Source: Adiantum capillus-veneris (lineage: Eukaryota > Streptophyta > Polypodiopsida > Polypodiales > Pteridaceae). From it: a DNA stretch of 64,000 nt. Positions 1 to 10,245 of this stretch are shown here, piece after piece. A model generated the notes under the pieces. The model saw only the letters and a list, made by a program, of their open reading frames with translations. It did no database searches and was not told the DNA's origin. Made by a program: the position numbers and the translations under genes. Every line of letters starts with the position of its first letter. The first letter of the stretch is position 1. The stretch is taken from NCBI GenBank assembly GCA_014529385.2, contig CM043958.1, positions 86,624,525 through 86,688,524 of the forward strand, read 5' to 3'.

Positions 1-2052
1 CATCCAAATCTCCCTCCAAAAGCCTATATAATGACTCACTGTGTACTTGCTCTCTAGTTTAATAATATTATCTTTGTGCATTGAGTCTCCTAATTTTGCT
101 TAGTGTGGCTACACATGATTCTTTCACCATCATCATGAATGCAAGCCTAATCTATCCCCCTTAATCTATGTAGTTAACACTATTCGTCTTTCATACTTCT
201 CTCATGTCAATCATGTCTACCTCAATATCCATCATCATGCTCACATTGCAATCTCCATCATCGTCACTTATGTGACTTCTACACTCATGTCGATGACTGC
301 CGAGTCACTTTTTCTATCATGTCTACCACAATTAATGCTTTTGTGTTGTTCCTCTCCTTTCAACTTAGCCTCATGATCAAGCTTGTTTTGCATATCTTTG
401 ATTCTCCCTCTATCATTAGAGACAAAAAGCGGATGTTTTTTCTTGTCGTTCTTTTAAGCAGAACAATAGCATGAAACGTTGTTGATGAAGTACTCAAGAA
501 ACACCGTAACCTGAACCCATACCTCTTAATCTCTCTTCACAACACCTTTTGTATTAGAAATCATATGTGTGGCAATTTTCTTCCGGGATGTTGTGATCAA
601 AAGAAAGGGATTGTCAGGATTGGTATGACACATGAAACCCTACCTCGATAAAGATTGAACAACTCAAGTTCCTCTGCTCGATGCCCTTTTGAAGAGCTAG
701 GGGGAAGAATAACATGAATGCTCATGAGAAAACCTTGACAAAGTACTCAAAAGCTCAACGTCATTCTTTTTGTAGCTTTTGGCAAATGTTTCTTGCTTCT
801 GATGCTAATTGGAGAGGTCGATGATGAACTCTTTTAACAACACTTTGATAAATAGGCAATGTTGGCTTCTAGCTCTGTGAAGACCTTTGAAACAATTGAT
901 AGGTACTCTAAAGTTGTCGACCCATCATCAGCCTTCTGTTCGCTTCATGATGGAAAGGCAATGATTGCAATTTAAAAGTTCCACAACTTGCACAAAACAG
1001 CCATGGTCTGTGACACGTGAAACCCTACCTTGAACATCTCAAGTTCTTGTGCTTATGCCCTTTTCAAGAGCTATCCCTCTTGCTCTGATCTCTTTAGTCA
1101 TCATCATCACCATTGCCAACATCTACATTATATCTAGCCCTATGATTATCATGCTCCCAATGAGTCCTTAATCGCCATCCCTAACGCTACAACCCATTCT
1201 CTTTGCCATGGTCTCTTTGTCTTCCATATCTTCTCTCATGTCAATCATGTCTAACGTGATGTCCATCATCATGTCTATCATCAGTATCTCTTTTGCAACT
1301 TCTACCATCGTGTCGATAGTCACGTTCGATTTTGCTATCATAACCTACCATCACCAGTACTTTTGTGTTGGTCATCTTCTTTCATCTAGGTCCTTTCTAT
1401 TCTTTCATCATAGACCATGCTCAAGATTCTTTTGCAGATTTGTTATTCTCCCTTTGTTATTAGGGAGGGAAATCCTAGGGAAGGCTAAAATTGAATGCTT
1501 ACATTTATAATTCTCCTTGTTTTCCTTGTCTGCAGTCTTGCGTTTAGGGGGAAGGACAACATGAATGTTGGTGAATTTTTTTTGGACGAAGTACTTAAGG
1601 AACTCAATTCCGTTCTCTTTGAGGCTTTCGGCAAACATTTCGTGCTTCTAATGCTACTTGGCAAGGTCAATGAGGAACTTTACTAACGCTTTGACAAAAA
1701 TTTAATGATGACTTCTAGCTCTATGCAGACCTTCAAAAAGAGGGACAAGTACTCTAAATCTTTGGCAACCTATTATCAGCCTTCTGCTTGCTACTTGTTG
1801 GCGTCATGATGGGTAGTCAACGTTGGCAATTTAAAAAGCATACACGGCCTGAAGGGTTTTGAACACATTTGATTCAAAAACACTTGCAAGCTTGGAGCAT
1901 TTGCTGTTTGATTACGAAGCATAAAAAACATGACCGTGCTAAAAACAGTGTCATAGTGTCATTAACCTTTTTCTCTAAAGATTTTGATGAAGCACTCAAG
2001 TACCCGCAGATAATTGCATTTTAGTTAAATGAGGAGTTTTTTAGGCTTAAAA
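1..2052. repeat. Diverged ~1-kb direct duplication, non-coding
   Basis: No convincing gene is seen here. Two blocks resemble each other in order and wording: about 180-960 and about 1200-1860. Both contain the phrase CTTCTCTCATGTCAATCATG (near 199 and 1232), then a GGCAAA(T/C)(G/A)TTTC(T/G)TGCTTCT segment (780 and 1629), then TCAGCCTTCTG (930 and 1777). A shorter related block with GAAACCCTACCT occurs at about 634 and 1020. The short ORFs at 1208-1510 and 1495-1686 lie in this repeat, are low complexity and match no family I know. It is probably an old tandem duplication of intergenic or transposon sequence. Confidence 0.5.
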
Positions 2053-2279
2053 TGTTGACACAGATATCACTTTGGTTGATGATTGGGATTCAGCAACGTG
2101 GGCCAAGTTTCATGCTCCTATGATAAAAAGGCCTTAGGCCAACCAAGTAACCAGTACTAATTTTTGGCATTATCGATTCCCTTAGGTTGGCTGATTTGAA
2201 TTTCGGATGCTACCTTGACAACAACCAAGACTTTGTCTTCTCCAGTTGTGTGTGTTTTCTTGCAACCCTAATTCCAACA
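2053..2279 (+). repeat. 5' LTR of Copia-A
   Basis: The block begins TGTTG and ends CAACA, the usual Copia terminal inverted repeat, and lies 2 bp before a tRNA-iMet type primer site. It is 227 bp. No second copy was seen downstream, in line with 3' truncation. Confidence 0.75.
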
Positions 2280-2281
2280 AT

Positions 2282-2292
2282 TGGTATCAGAG
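2282..2292 (+). other. Primer binding site of Copia-A (initiator tRNA-Met type)
   Basis: TGGTATCAGAG, the standard plant Copia primer site complementary to the 3' end of initiator tRNA-Met, placed just after the LTR end. Confidence 0.8.
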
Positions 2293-2629
2293 AATGTTGC
2301 ATTCTCTCGGGCTAAGTCGTCAACAACTCCACCACATGCTTGCTCACTTTCTTTGATTTTTGTGAGCTTTGGCGAGCGTCAGTAGGTCAACAAATACTTT
2401 GAGAGCACTCTTTAAGCTTGGTCTGCTCAGGTTTTTGATTCAGGCTCATATAGGCTTCCGTTTCCACTACAGTCAGTATCGCGTAATTTTGTGCAGAACT
2501 TATGTCAATGTCATTTTTTGCATAACGACTCCTTTACAGTCTTCTACACTATGTGATATATAGCATATGTTGTTCTCGCTTTGTTTCTCCTCTTTTCTGG
2601 CTATTTTCACGTCAGGTGCAACATTTGCC

Positions 2630-2965
2630 ATGGCTGACAAGAACACAGATGTGTTCAGGTTGTTTAGTGAGGATAGATTCGATGGGGACAATTATCCTAT
2701 GTGGGATTATATGATGCAATATGTCCTGGTATCAAATGGGATTGATGTATATCCTGGTTCTGAGGATGTAGGTGATATTGAGATGACAGATGTACTGTAC
2801 ATGATCTCAATTTTGGTGATGAAATTATTGCATTTGGCATTTTATGCCAAGGGTTGTATAAGCTTACTTTGTATGACATGTGTGGCCAAAATTTTGCAAA
2901 TGTTGTTTTGGATTCAAAGGCTATTTCATATGAAAAACTTTGCCATGCACGTTTTGGGCATCTGA
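2630..2965 (+). pseudogene. Copia-A gag start joined to protease remnant
   Basis: The frame opens at the ATG at 2630 (MADKNTDVFRLFSEDRFDGD) and continues with NYPMWDYMMQYVL, the N-terminal gag pattern (short leader, then DGxNYxxW) of plant Copia elements. After about 55 residues it jumps to TDVLYM, resembling the protease-to-pre-integrase stretch (DVLYVP), so most of gag, the zinc knuckle and the catalytic part of protease are deleted. Beyond this the frame is shifted and meaningless. Function is lost. Confidence 0.7.
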
Positions 2966-3914
2966 ATTTTGCCAGTTTGTTGCGTTTGCAGAAATCTAAT
3001 TTTTGGTTGCTTCTTTACCGTCTCTTGAAGCACATGTCCAACATGTTTGTGATGGCTGTATTTTGGGTAAGATGCAGCGTTTGAAGTTTCCAAAGCATGG
3101 TTCAATTAGGGCCATATGCAGGTTGCAGCTTGTAGGCCCATGCAAACTCCGTCCTTGGGCAATTACCTTTACTTCATGATTTTCATTGATGATTACTCCA
3201 GGCATGCATGGGTGTATCCGCTTAAGGCAAATTCCAAAGTGTTTTTGTGCTTTGAGCAATTTCTGGCTATGACTGAAAATCTCTTGAAATGTACAATGGG
3301 TACCCTCCGTTCCGATCAAGGGAGGTAGTATATATCTCATGAATTTAATGCATTTCTGGCTAGTCATGGGATAGAACACCAATTTACAGTGCCGAATACA
3401 CCTCAGCAAAATGGTGTTGTTGAGAGGGAAAACAAGTCACTGACGAAAATGGCACAATGTATGGTCAAAAGTCAAGCTTTGCCTCATTTGTTTTGGCTTG
3501 AGGCCATCATGTGTGCCACTTATGTACTTAACAAGTGTCCTACAAAAGCTTTGCACAGTCTTTGACTCCAAATGAAGCATGGCATGATAGAAAGCCTTCT
3601 ATTGAGCAAATACGTGTTTTTGGTTGTTTGGCATATGCTTTGGTGCCACAAACGAGCACAAAAAATTGGATGATAGGGCTATCAAATGTATTTTTGTTGG
3701 CTATATTGTTGAAAGCAAAGGTTACAGGTTGTACCATCTTCAAAAAAAGTGTATCTTGGTTTCATGGGATGTTGTGTTTGTGAAAGATTTTTTTCAACCC
3801 TTGTTGTCATGTACTAGAGACAATAATGTAAGCTCAAAGGACATTTACGACAATTTGTTGCATCTTTTCACTGGTGGAAGTTCGAATTTAAATTTCAATG
3901 AGGAAAATGTATAG
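2854..3914 (+). pseudogene. Copia-A GAG-pre-integrase and integrase remnant
   Basis: Across three frames the Copia integrase can be followed. It starts with the pre-integrase zinc region (CHARFGHLNFASLLRLQK, 2941-2995) and CDGCILGKMQRLKF. Core motifs YFMIFIDDYSRHAWVYPLK (3172-3230), TLRSDQG and TPQQNGVVERENKSL (about 3400-3440) are visible, which gives the D, D and E positions. The tail holds FGCLAYALVP and CIFVGYIVESKGYRLY. Breaks: a TAG at 3328, a frameshift near 3650 and another near 3085. The closest parallel is plant Copia integrase; RT is absent downstream. Confidence 0.85.
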
Positions 3915-4200
3915 CCTATGGGGTTTTTTGAAAATGTTATAGATCAGCCTATTACTCATGCAGATGTACTTGATGAGAAAAGGACTAAGAATGAGTACGC
4001 TAGAGGTATGCCAAAATAGCTGGTGCATACTTTGTGTGATAGTAAATTAGTCGTACTCGTTCAGGTTCTCGCCATGCATCTTATGCATCAATTTGTTATG
4101 CTTTGGCTGTGTTTAGCTTATGTGATGTTGAGGAATCTCTGTCTTTTGACTACAAAATAAGTGCAAAAAGGGCATAACCAAACCATAAAGAGTGAATCTA

Positions 4201-4990
4201 GAAAGTTTCATGTAGTTTGGTTGTCCCCCTGTGGCTTTTGGAGTAGAAATCGATACCATTGTGTCCAGTGTGGTTCGAGATCACTGAATATACACTTTTG
4301 ATGAGAAATTGACACAGTGAAAACTCACTCAAATTACTCTTTAAGTAGAGCTCCTTGCTTGGTTGGTTTGCTAGCCCACACCGAATTGAGTGCAACTATA
4401 AGGAGAGTAATATTGAGATTGGGTGAGTTCATTGAGAGCTGATTGGTCGGCACCGAGGTGGAAATCCTCTTCATTAGTAAATTCATCTTCTTCAGTAGGT
4501 TGAAGTCTAGGTAACTCTTTAACGAGAGTGGTAGAAACAATCTTAACTCACCTCAAGAAGAACTAGAAAGAAGTTAACAGTCGTGCAGTCTCCATCTCTG
4601 TATGTATCATCTCCCCATGGGGGACCCCGTGTCATATAGTGAAGTGTGAGCCTCACTGTGGCAGCCCTGTGTTCGACCCCCAATTTGCCAAGAAAACTCC
4701 TCACCATCACACTATCATGGGCGTCATACCATGGGAGGTGTAGTTTACCTATATAATCTTTGTTCACTGCCCCTAGTTTACTCCTAGTTCACCCCCTTTG
4801 GATCATCCATTGACAAGGTTGGCTGTCCAAGTGAAAGGAGCCATAGATCCCCCTGGGAGGAACCCTTGAGAGCTGAAGGAAGGCTGAGGAGGAACACCTA
4901 GGTCAAAAGCTCCACAAAGCGAGTAGAAAGGGACCACTTGAGTCAGAGAAAATAGCCAAGGAAACACATGACAAAAAAGAGGAAAAAGTG
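4201..4990. other. Intergenic; possible tRNA-derived SINE near 4610-4750
   Basis: No gene is seen. Near 4617-4690 there is a Pol III-like layout: a weak A-box-like stretch (GTGTCATATAGTGAAG) followed about 35 bp later by a good B-box-like GTGTTCGACCC. The block does not fold into a full tRNA by eye and could be a SINE head. The stretch 4800-4990 is the target into which Copia-B inserted; its last five bases (AAGTG) are repeated at 10061. Confidence 0.3.
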
Positions 4991-5181
4991 TGAAGGAGTA
5001 CGAGCGGAAGTGCGACGCGAGAGAGAGTGCGAGAAGAAGAGCACGACAATATGGTGAACTCGCTCTACTGTAATGTGTAGAGCATAGTGAGTTCTTATTA
5101 GGTTTTAACAAAGAATATGTGTACATACTTGGCGGCCCGCCCACTTACCTGGGCGACCACATTGGGCTTTATACCCCAACA
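4991..5181 (-). repeat. 3' LTR of Copia-B
   Basis: Nearly identical to 9869-10060. In element sense it starts TGTTGGGGTATAAAG, giving a TATA box about 8 bp from the LTR edge, and ends in CTTCA. It is 191 bp. Confidence 0.92.
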
Positions 5182-5210
5182 ACCTCCCACTTAAAGTCCA
5201 ATGTGGTACT

Positions 5211-5522
5211 TTAAGTGTGAGAGAAGCTACTATACAAGCTAATATACAAGAGATGTAGAGAAGTGATGTACCACCCTACACCTAACTTCTTGCGAAAATG
5301 CGTAAAGCTCTCTGAGGGAAGTCCTTTTGTAAGTAGATCAACAGCATTTTCTGTGGTGTTAACTTTGACAAGCTGAAGTTGCTTATCCTTGAGCATTTCC
5401 CTGATGAAATGATACTTCACATCCACATGCTTTGTCTTTGAGTGATAAACTAGATTGCGAGCCAATTGTATAGCACTTTGACTATCACAATATAACACAG
5501 GCATCTCTTCTTTGATTCCCAA
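5211..5522 (-). pseudogene. Copia-B RNase H C-terminal part
   Basis: A 103-codon frame carrying the end of Copia RNase H. Motifs are LYCDSQSAIQLARN (catalytic Asp in CDSQSA), HSKTKHVDVKYHFIREML and DLLTKGLPSESF, the typical C-terminal sequence of plant Copia polyproteins. It ends about 30 bp before the purine tract and 3' LTR. The frame is the natural continuation of the 5601-6197 segment, interrupted by a TAG in the VTxSTTEAEY motif at about 5600. Confidence 0.88.
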
Positions 5523-5600
5523 ATCTGTTACTAGTCGATTAAGCCAAATTGATTCTTTGCATGCCTCTGATGCTGCAACATATTCAGCCTCTGTAGTAGA

Positions 5601-6197
5601 CTAAGTAACACAATATTGTAATCTAGAACGCCGTGATACTGCTCCACCAGCCAATGTAAAGACATACCGTGACGTAGACCTTCGGATGTCTAAGTCACCT
5701 GCATAATCAGAGTCTATAAAACCCTTTACACTTAGCTCCTGACTCCCATAGCATATACGCATACTCTTTGTAGCTTTCAGGTATCTCAATATTCCTTTCA
5801 CTGCCTCCCAATGTTTCTTGCCTGGGTTTGACATGTATCGACTTACTACTCCCACAGCAAATGCAATGTCTGGGTGAGTAGCAATCATTGCATACATCAA
5901 ACTACCCACTACAGACGCATATGGAATCTTATCCATTTCAGCCTGTTCTTCCTCATACACAGGACAATCTTGTTTGCTAAGTTTCACATATGGTGGCAAT
6001 GGAACACTCAATGCGTTTCCCTTCTCCATATTGAAATGTTGCAAAACCTTGTCAATATACTCTGTTTGAGATAACCAAATCAACTTCTTTGATCTGTCTC
6101 TCTCAATGCGCATACCAAGTATATGACTTGTCTCACCCAATACTTTCATGTCAAACGATTTTGCCATCTTTGACTTCAAAGCTGAAATTTCTTCCAA
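5601..6197 (-). pseudogene. Copia-B reverse transcriptase C-terminal half and RNase H start
   Basis: A 198-codon frame. KSFDMKVLGETSHILGMRIERD, IDKVLQHFNMEKGN, VGSLMYAMIATHPDIAFAVG and the connection GILRYLKATKSM are signature Copia RT/RNase H pieces. FIDSDYAGDLDIRRSTSRYVF supplies the first RNase H Asp. It stops at a TAG where a glutamine is expected (VTxSTTEAEY). The RT active site lies just upstream at 6215-6235. Confidence 0.9.
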
Positions 6198-6774
6198 CTG
6201 CTTGCCAGCAAAATCAACATGTCATCCACATACAAAATAAGGATCAGCCAACTGCCATCTTAGCCTTCTTTGTATATAGACAGTGATCGAACTCACTACG
6301 TTTGTAGCCTTGAGAAAGCATAAACTTGTGGAACTTATGGTACCATGCCCTCGGTGATTGTTTTTAGCCATAAAGACTTTTCAACAACTGGCATACCAAA
6401 TCTTCCTTGCCTTTCTCAACAAACCCTTATGGCTACTGCATGTAAATTTCCACATCTAAATCACCATGCAAGAACGTTGTCTTGACATCCATTTGGTGCA
6501 ACACCAAATATAATATGGCAACCAATGCAAGAAAGCATCTCAATGTAGTCATCTTGACCACCGAAGAGAAGACTTCATCAAAGTCAATGCCTTGTTCTTG
6601 CTTAAAGCCCTTGGCAAGTGGCCTTGCTTTGTACTTTGGCTGACTATCATGAGCGGTGATCTTATACCTGTAAATCTATTTACAAGGTAGAGCCTTTTTT
6701 CCCTGTGGTAATTTAACTAGCTTCCATGTCTGGTTTTTATGCAGAGCTATCATCTCTGACTACATGGCCAATTA
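6198..6774 (-). pseudogene. Copia-B reverse transcriptase N-terminal half, broken
   Basis: By translating the minus strand in shifting frames one reads WKLVKLPQGKKALPCK, then KYKARPLAKGFKQEQGIDF, FSSVVKMTTLRCFLALVA, QMDVKTTFLHGDL and KQSPRAWYHKF. The catalytic YVDDMLILLA lies at about 6215-6235. These are consecutive Copia RT motifs. In-frame stops replace the Trp of CKWxYR and the Leu of SLYGL, and two stops lie near MQxPxGF. No enzyme could be made. Confidence 0.85.
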
Positions 6775-7476
6775 TCAATTCCCCGAGTCTTTCATTTGCA
6801 CTGCTTCCTTGTAACATGAAGGCTCATTGCAATCAGTCAACATGACATAGTTCATAGATGGAACAAACCGATCAAGAGGTCGTGAGATCCGTCCCGATTT
6901 ACGCAAAATAGGTGGTTGAGGCTCAGCCACAACCTGTGGTTCCACTCTATCCTGTCCTTGCTCCTCTTGAGCCCTGACATTTTGTCTTGCACGTGCAGGT
7001 CCATCTTCTTGGAAGACAACTCTTCTAATCTCCTCAACCCTCTCTCGTTTAGAATGATATTTGGCTTCATTAAAGTGAACATCATTGCTGCGGATAACCT
7101 TTCTGGATTCGGGATCCCAAAGTCTGTACCCCATCTCACCAGAATTACCATAGCCTAGAAAGATGCACTTTCTACTCTTTGGCTCAAGTTTGTTCCTAAA
7201 TTCCTTTGGAACATGAGTATATGCCTCACAGCCAAAGACTTTGAGATGCTTGTATGAGGGCATTTTGCCTGACCATACCATCTCTGCCACTGAATCCTTC
7301 TGCAAAACCTTGCTAGGTGATCTATTTATAAGATGAACAGCTGTTGATACAGCTTCAACCCAAAACGCATTTGGCAGTTGTGCATTAGACAACATACTTC
7401 TGAACTTCTCTTGTATGCTTATGTGGATGCTATGTTTTCTTACCATACAGACAATGTTCACAGAATTCAAAATCAT
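6775..7476 (-). pseudogene. Copia-B integrase C-terminal region; catalytic core missing
   Basis: A 233-codon frame whose recognisable part starts at QEKFRSMLSNAQLPNAFW, followed by AVHLINRSPSKVLQ, HLKVFGCEAYTHVPKE, CIFLGYGNSGEMGYRLWDP and SNDVHFNEAKYH, all from the C-terminal Copia integrase. Right upstream the sequence is already the end of the pre-integrase zinc region (CEHCLYGKK, 7430). The roughly 150-residue RNase-H-fold core with its D, D and E residues is therefore deleted. The tail IxRKSGRISRPLDRF leads into RT. Confidence 0.88.
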
Positions 7477-8827
7477 TAAATGACAAGCCAGGCAAATAAC
7501 CAGAACGAGACAAGATTTCCATTCCCTTCTTGGACATATGTCCTAACTGGCTATGCCACAAACAAACGTTCGGCTGCTTGGTTACATTGATTACATTTTT
7601 AGAGACATTTGATACATAAATCATGTAAAGTCCTCCAGACTTTACTCCATGTGCTACTGTCATAGAACCCTTGGATATCTTCCACATGTTCTGTCCAAAA
7701 GTGGTGACGTAGCCAGCATCGTCAAGTAAACCTGTGCTGATCAAGCTCTTTGTAATTGCGGGAACATGTCTCACATTCTTCAGCGTGAAAGAAGAGCCAT
7801 TCTGAAACTTCAATTGAACATCTCCAACACCTAAGATCTCACATGTCTGCCCATTGCCTAGCCGAACATGATCTTTAGTGGTCACATAAGAGGTAAACCA
7901 CTCCTGGTTTGTAAGAAGAGCTGAGTCCATTGTATTCTTCAAGAAGTAGATGTCTCCTGACACTAGACTGTCATCCTTTGCAACAGTGTTTGTCACATTT
8001 ATTTCTTGAATCTTCATTGAGGACTTGTTCTTCTCACCATGGTCTTCAGCTTTCTCTTTGCCTTTTTCTGCTTTCCATTCTCTGCAGTCTCTTTTCATGT
8101 GACCCTTCTTGCCACAATGGTAGCATTCTATGTCACTGTTGCCTTTAGCACTGCGGGACTTGCTACGAGACTAATTCCTCTTTCCACCTTTGTCCTTTTC
8201 TTTGGTCCTTCCCCTGACAACTAAGGCTGTTCCTTTGCCTTTGTCCATTGTCTTTCTGTTGGTTTCTTCAGTAAGCAGACTGCCTTCTACACCTGCTATG
8301 GTCAAACCATCTGGAGGTGCAGAATTACTCAAAGCTGTGCGAAAAGTGTCCCAACTTTCCGGTATTGTGATCAACAGGAACATTGCTCTAACAGGTTCAT
8401 CAAACTTGACACCTTGAGCTGACAACTAACTGTAGATGGTGTTGAATTCATTCAGATGATTGGACATAGGTGTCCCTTCTTTCATCTTCAAGTCAACAAG
8501 CTTCTTAAGCCAGTTTACCTATGAAGCTGCACTCTACTTCTCATAAAGATCACTCAGCTTTGTCCATGCTTCATAAGCCGACATCTCGTCTGCTACATTG
8601 AAGTAAACGCTTTCTGCCAAAGTCAGCATAATGGTAGAAAGTGCCAATTCATCCATTTCGCTCCATTCATCTTCGTCCATATCTTCTAGTTTTATCCCCT
8701 TGAGCTTTATAGGTTTTATCTGCTTCTTTTGTACCAACACGTGCCAAATCTGCTTCTTCCACAATGAGAAATTGGTTCCATCCAGCTTCTTGATATTGTA
8801 AAGAGCAGTGTCCTGTGATCCAGCCAT
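7430..8827 (-). pseudogene. Copia-B gag-protease, one frame with three TAG stops
   Basis: A single reading frame starts at the ATG at 8827 (MAGSQDTALYNIKKLDG) and runs to 7430. Gag: FSLWKKQIWHVLVQ and YFNVADEMSAYEAWTKLSDLYEK. After a TAG at 8531-8533 it continues, with a second TAG (Sx LSAQGVKFDEPVRAM) and a third (RNxSRS). The zinc knuckle CYHCGKKGHMKRDC is intact at about 8085-8127. Protease has MDSALLTNQEWFTSY, with Asp-Ser kept but the usual DSGA/C-xxHM segment shortened. The pre-integrase zinc region CLWHSQLGHMSKKG ... CEHC closes it. All three stops are TAG. Confidence 0.88.
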
Positions 8828-9868
8828 AACTACGCTTCACAGTAGTTTACTTTCCTGGGAAAAATTCGACAGAGTTTCCCCTGTAAACTGACCTCTGAAC
8901 CAATATCAACCTGTCAAATGAACCAAGAAAGCTTCAGATTCTGCAAAAATTTCGGCAAAGTCTCCTTTGTAAAATGGCTCTGGTGTACTAAAAAACAAAC
9001 AAAAAACAGCTCAAAAAACCACTGTCTCTCTAACACTGTAAGCTGTGGGTAAACCTGTCCTCCACCTGTATTGTCTCTCACTGTCCTGTAAGCATAGACT
9101 GGGACAATGCCTCAACGGTAGTAAAGCAAAGATGCAATCCCAACTGTCTAATTCACAGTCAATACATCCTAGCTGCCTATCTAAGGGTGCTCGAGGGATC
9201 GCTCCAAGACCTGTATCACCGAAACGATCTCAACATTCGGGAATCCCCCAGCTCAATAAAACCTCACTCGACCCTCAACAAAGGCTGCAGTAAATCTGAC
9301 AGTACATAGACTTCCCACAAAGTCATACATCCACAAATTTCCCAGTGTATGTTGTAACCGCTGCGGCGGTTGTTTGCTACGTGACTCACAGCCAGCAAAC
9401 CCTCAACAGACATACATCATCTCTGACCATACATCCCATGTGGAAGTACCTGCAATGTCAAGATGAAATCTTGAATATCAGGCAGCAAACACAAGCTACC
9501 TGATGAACTAGTGGATGTCGCCTACAGTCTATGTAGGTGCGCCCGTGTCGTATGTGACACGCCTCCAAGAACTGTGAGCCGTCCTTCGTTGTGTAGATAG
9601 CCACAAATCAGCACTCTGGAAGTGCAGATATCCTCAGCACTTGCAATCGTAGGCCGAAATCCCAAATTTGCAGAGTCGGATCTGCACCCGCCGAGACTAT
9701 GTAGTCGAAAATGGCCTGCGCAGAACTTTGTCGAAGGCGAACGGTGGCCGAGATGACCTCAGGATTTGAGGCCGTGTCTTCGCCTGTCAAATCTCACTCC
9801 AATCTGAGCAGGTGACTCTAGCTTCCTGCAATGCTACCCCGAGCCTCGATCTGAGCTTTGATATCAGT
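8828..9868 (-). other. Copia-B leader and primer binding site
   Basis: The 1-kb untranslated leader between 5' LTR and gag. In minus sense the LTR end is followed by TGATATCAAAGC (about 9856-9867), a diverged initiator-tRNA primer site. A 60-codon frame at 9608-9790 has no family resemblance and I treat it as chance. Confidence 0.7.
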
Positions 9869-10060
9869 TGAAGGAGTATGAGTGGAAGTGCGACGCGAGA
9901 GAGAGTGCGAGAAGAAGAGCACGACAATATAGTGAACTCGCTCTACTGTAATGTGTAGAGCATAGTGAGTTCTTATTAGGTTTTAACAAAAGAGTATGTG
10001 TACATACATGGCGGCCTACCCACTTACTTGGGCGACCACATTGGGCTTTATACCCCAACA
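9869..10060 (-). repeat. 5' LTR of Copia-B
   Basis: 192-bp partner of 4991-5181, the same TG...CA ends, followed by the repeated target site AAGTG at 10061-10065. Confidence 0.92.
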
Positions 10061-10210
10061 AAGTGCTCCTACACCACCAAGAAGGACGAGGAAAAGGCAA
10101 AACACTCTCAAGAGGATTAAAAAAGGTTGAGGCAAGAACAAAGGAAGAGAGCAACAAAGGAGAAAACTACTCAAGAGCGTGACTCTAAGATTTTTTCTTT
10201 TTTTTTTCCC

Positions 10211-10245
<35 letters not shown>

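Larger units (their letters stand above)
2053..4200 (+). mobile_element. Copia-A: truncated Ty1/Copia retrotransposon
   Basis: A plus-strand Copia remnant: 5' LTR (2053-2279), primer binding site (2282-2292), start of gag (2630), protease/GAG-pre-integrase and integrase. The sequence stops after the integrase-RT linker (VEESLSFDY near 4130), so reverse transcriptase, RNase H and the 3' LTR are missing. Frameshifts at about 2790, 3085 and 3650 and an in-frame TAG after LRSDQGR make it non-functional. The Copia order PR-INT before RT fits the surviving parts. Confidence 0.85.
4991..10060 (-). mobile_element. Copia-B: full-length but defective Ty1/Copia element
   Basis: A minus-strand Copia 5070 bp long, bounded by LTRs at 9869-10060 (5') and 4991-5181 (3'). 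It is flanked by a perfect 5-bp target duplication AAGTG (4986-4990 and 10061-10065). A primer site lies at about 9856-9868, and a purine-rich tract (AAGTGGGAGGT, minus sense) abuts the 3' LTR at 5182-5192. Gene order is leader, gag, protease, integrase, RT, RNase H. It is dead: gag-PR carries three in-frame TAGs, the catalytic core of integrase is deleted near 7450, and RT carries several stops. The LTRs differ at few positions, so the insertion is younger than Copia-A. Confidence 0.93.

Noticed and set aside
4617-4690. A tRNA gene
   Set aside because: The B box is fair but acceptor and anticodon stems do not pair by eye.
9608-9790. 60-codon minus ORF in the Copia-B leader
   Set aside because: No domain, and nothing else in the window matches it; such a length is expected by chance in 1 kb.
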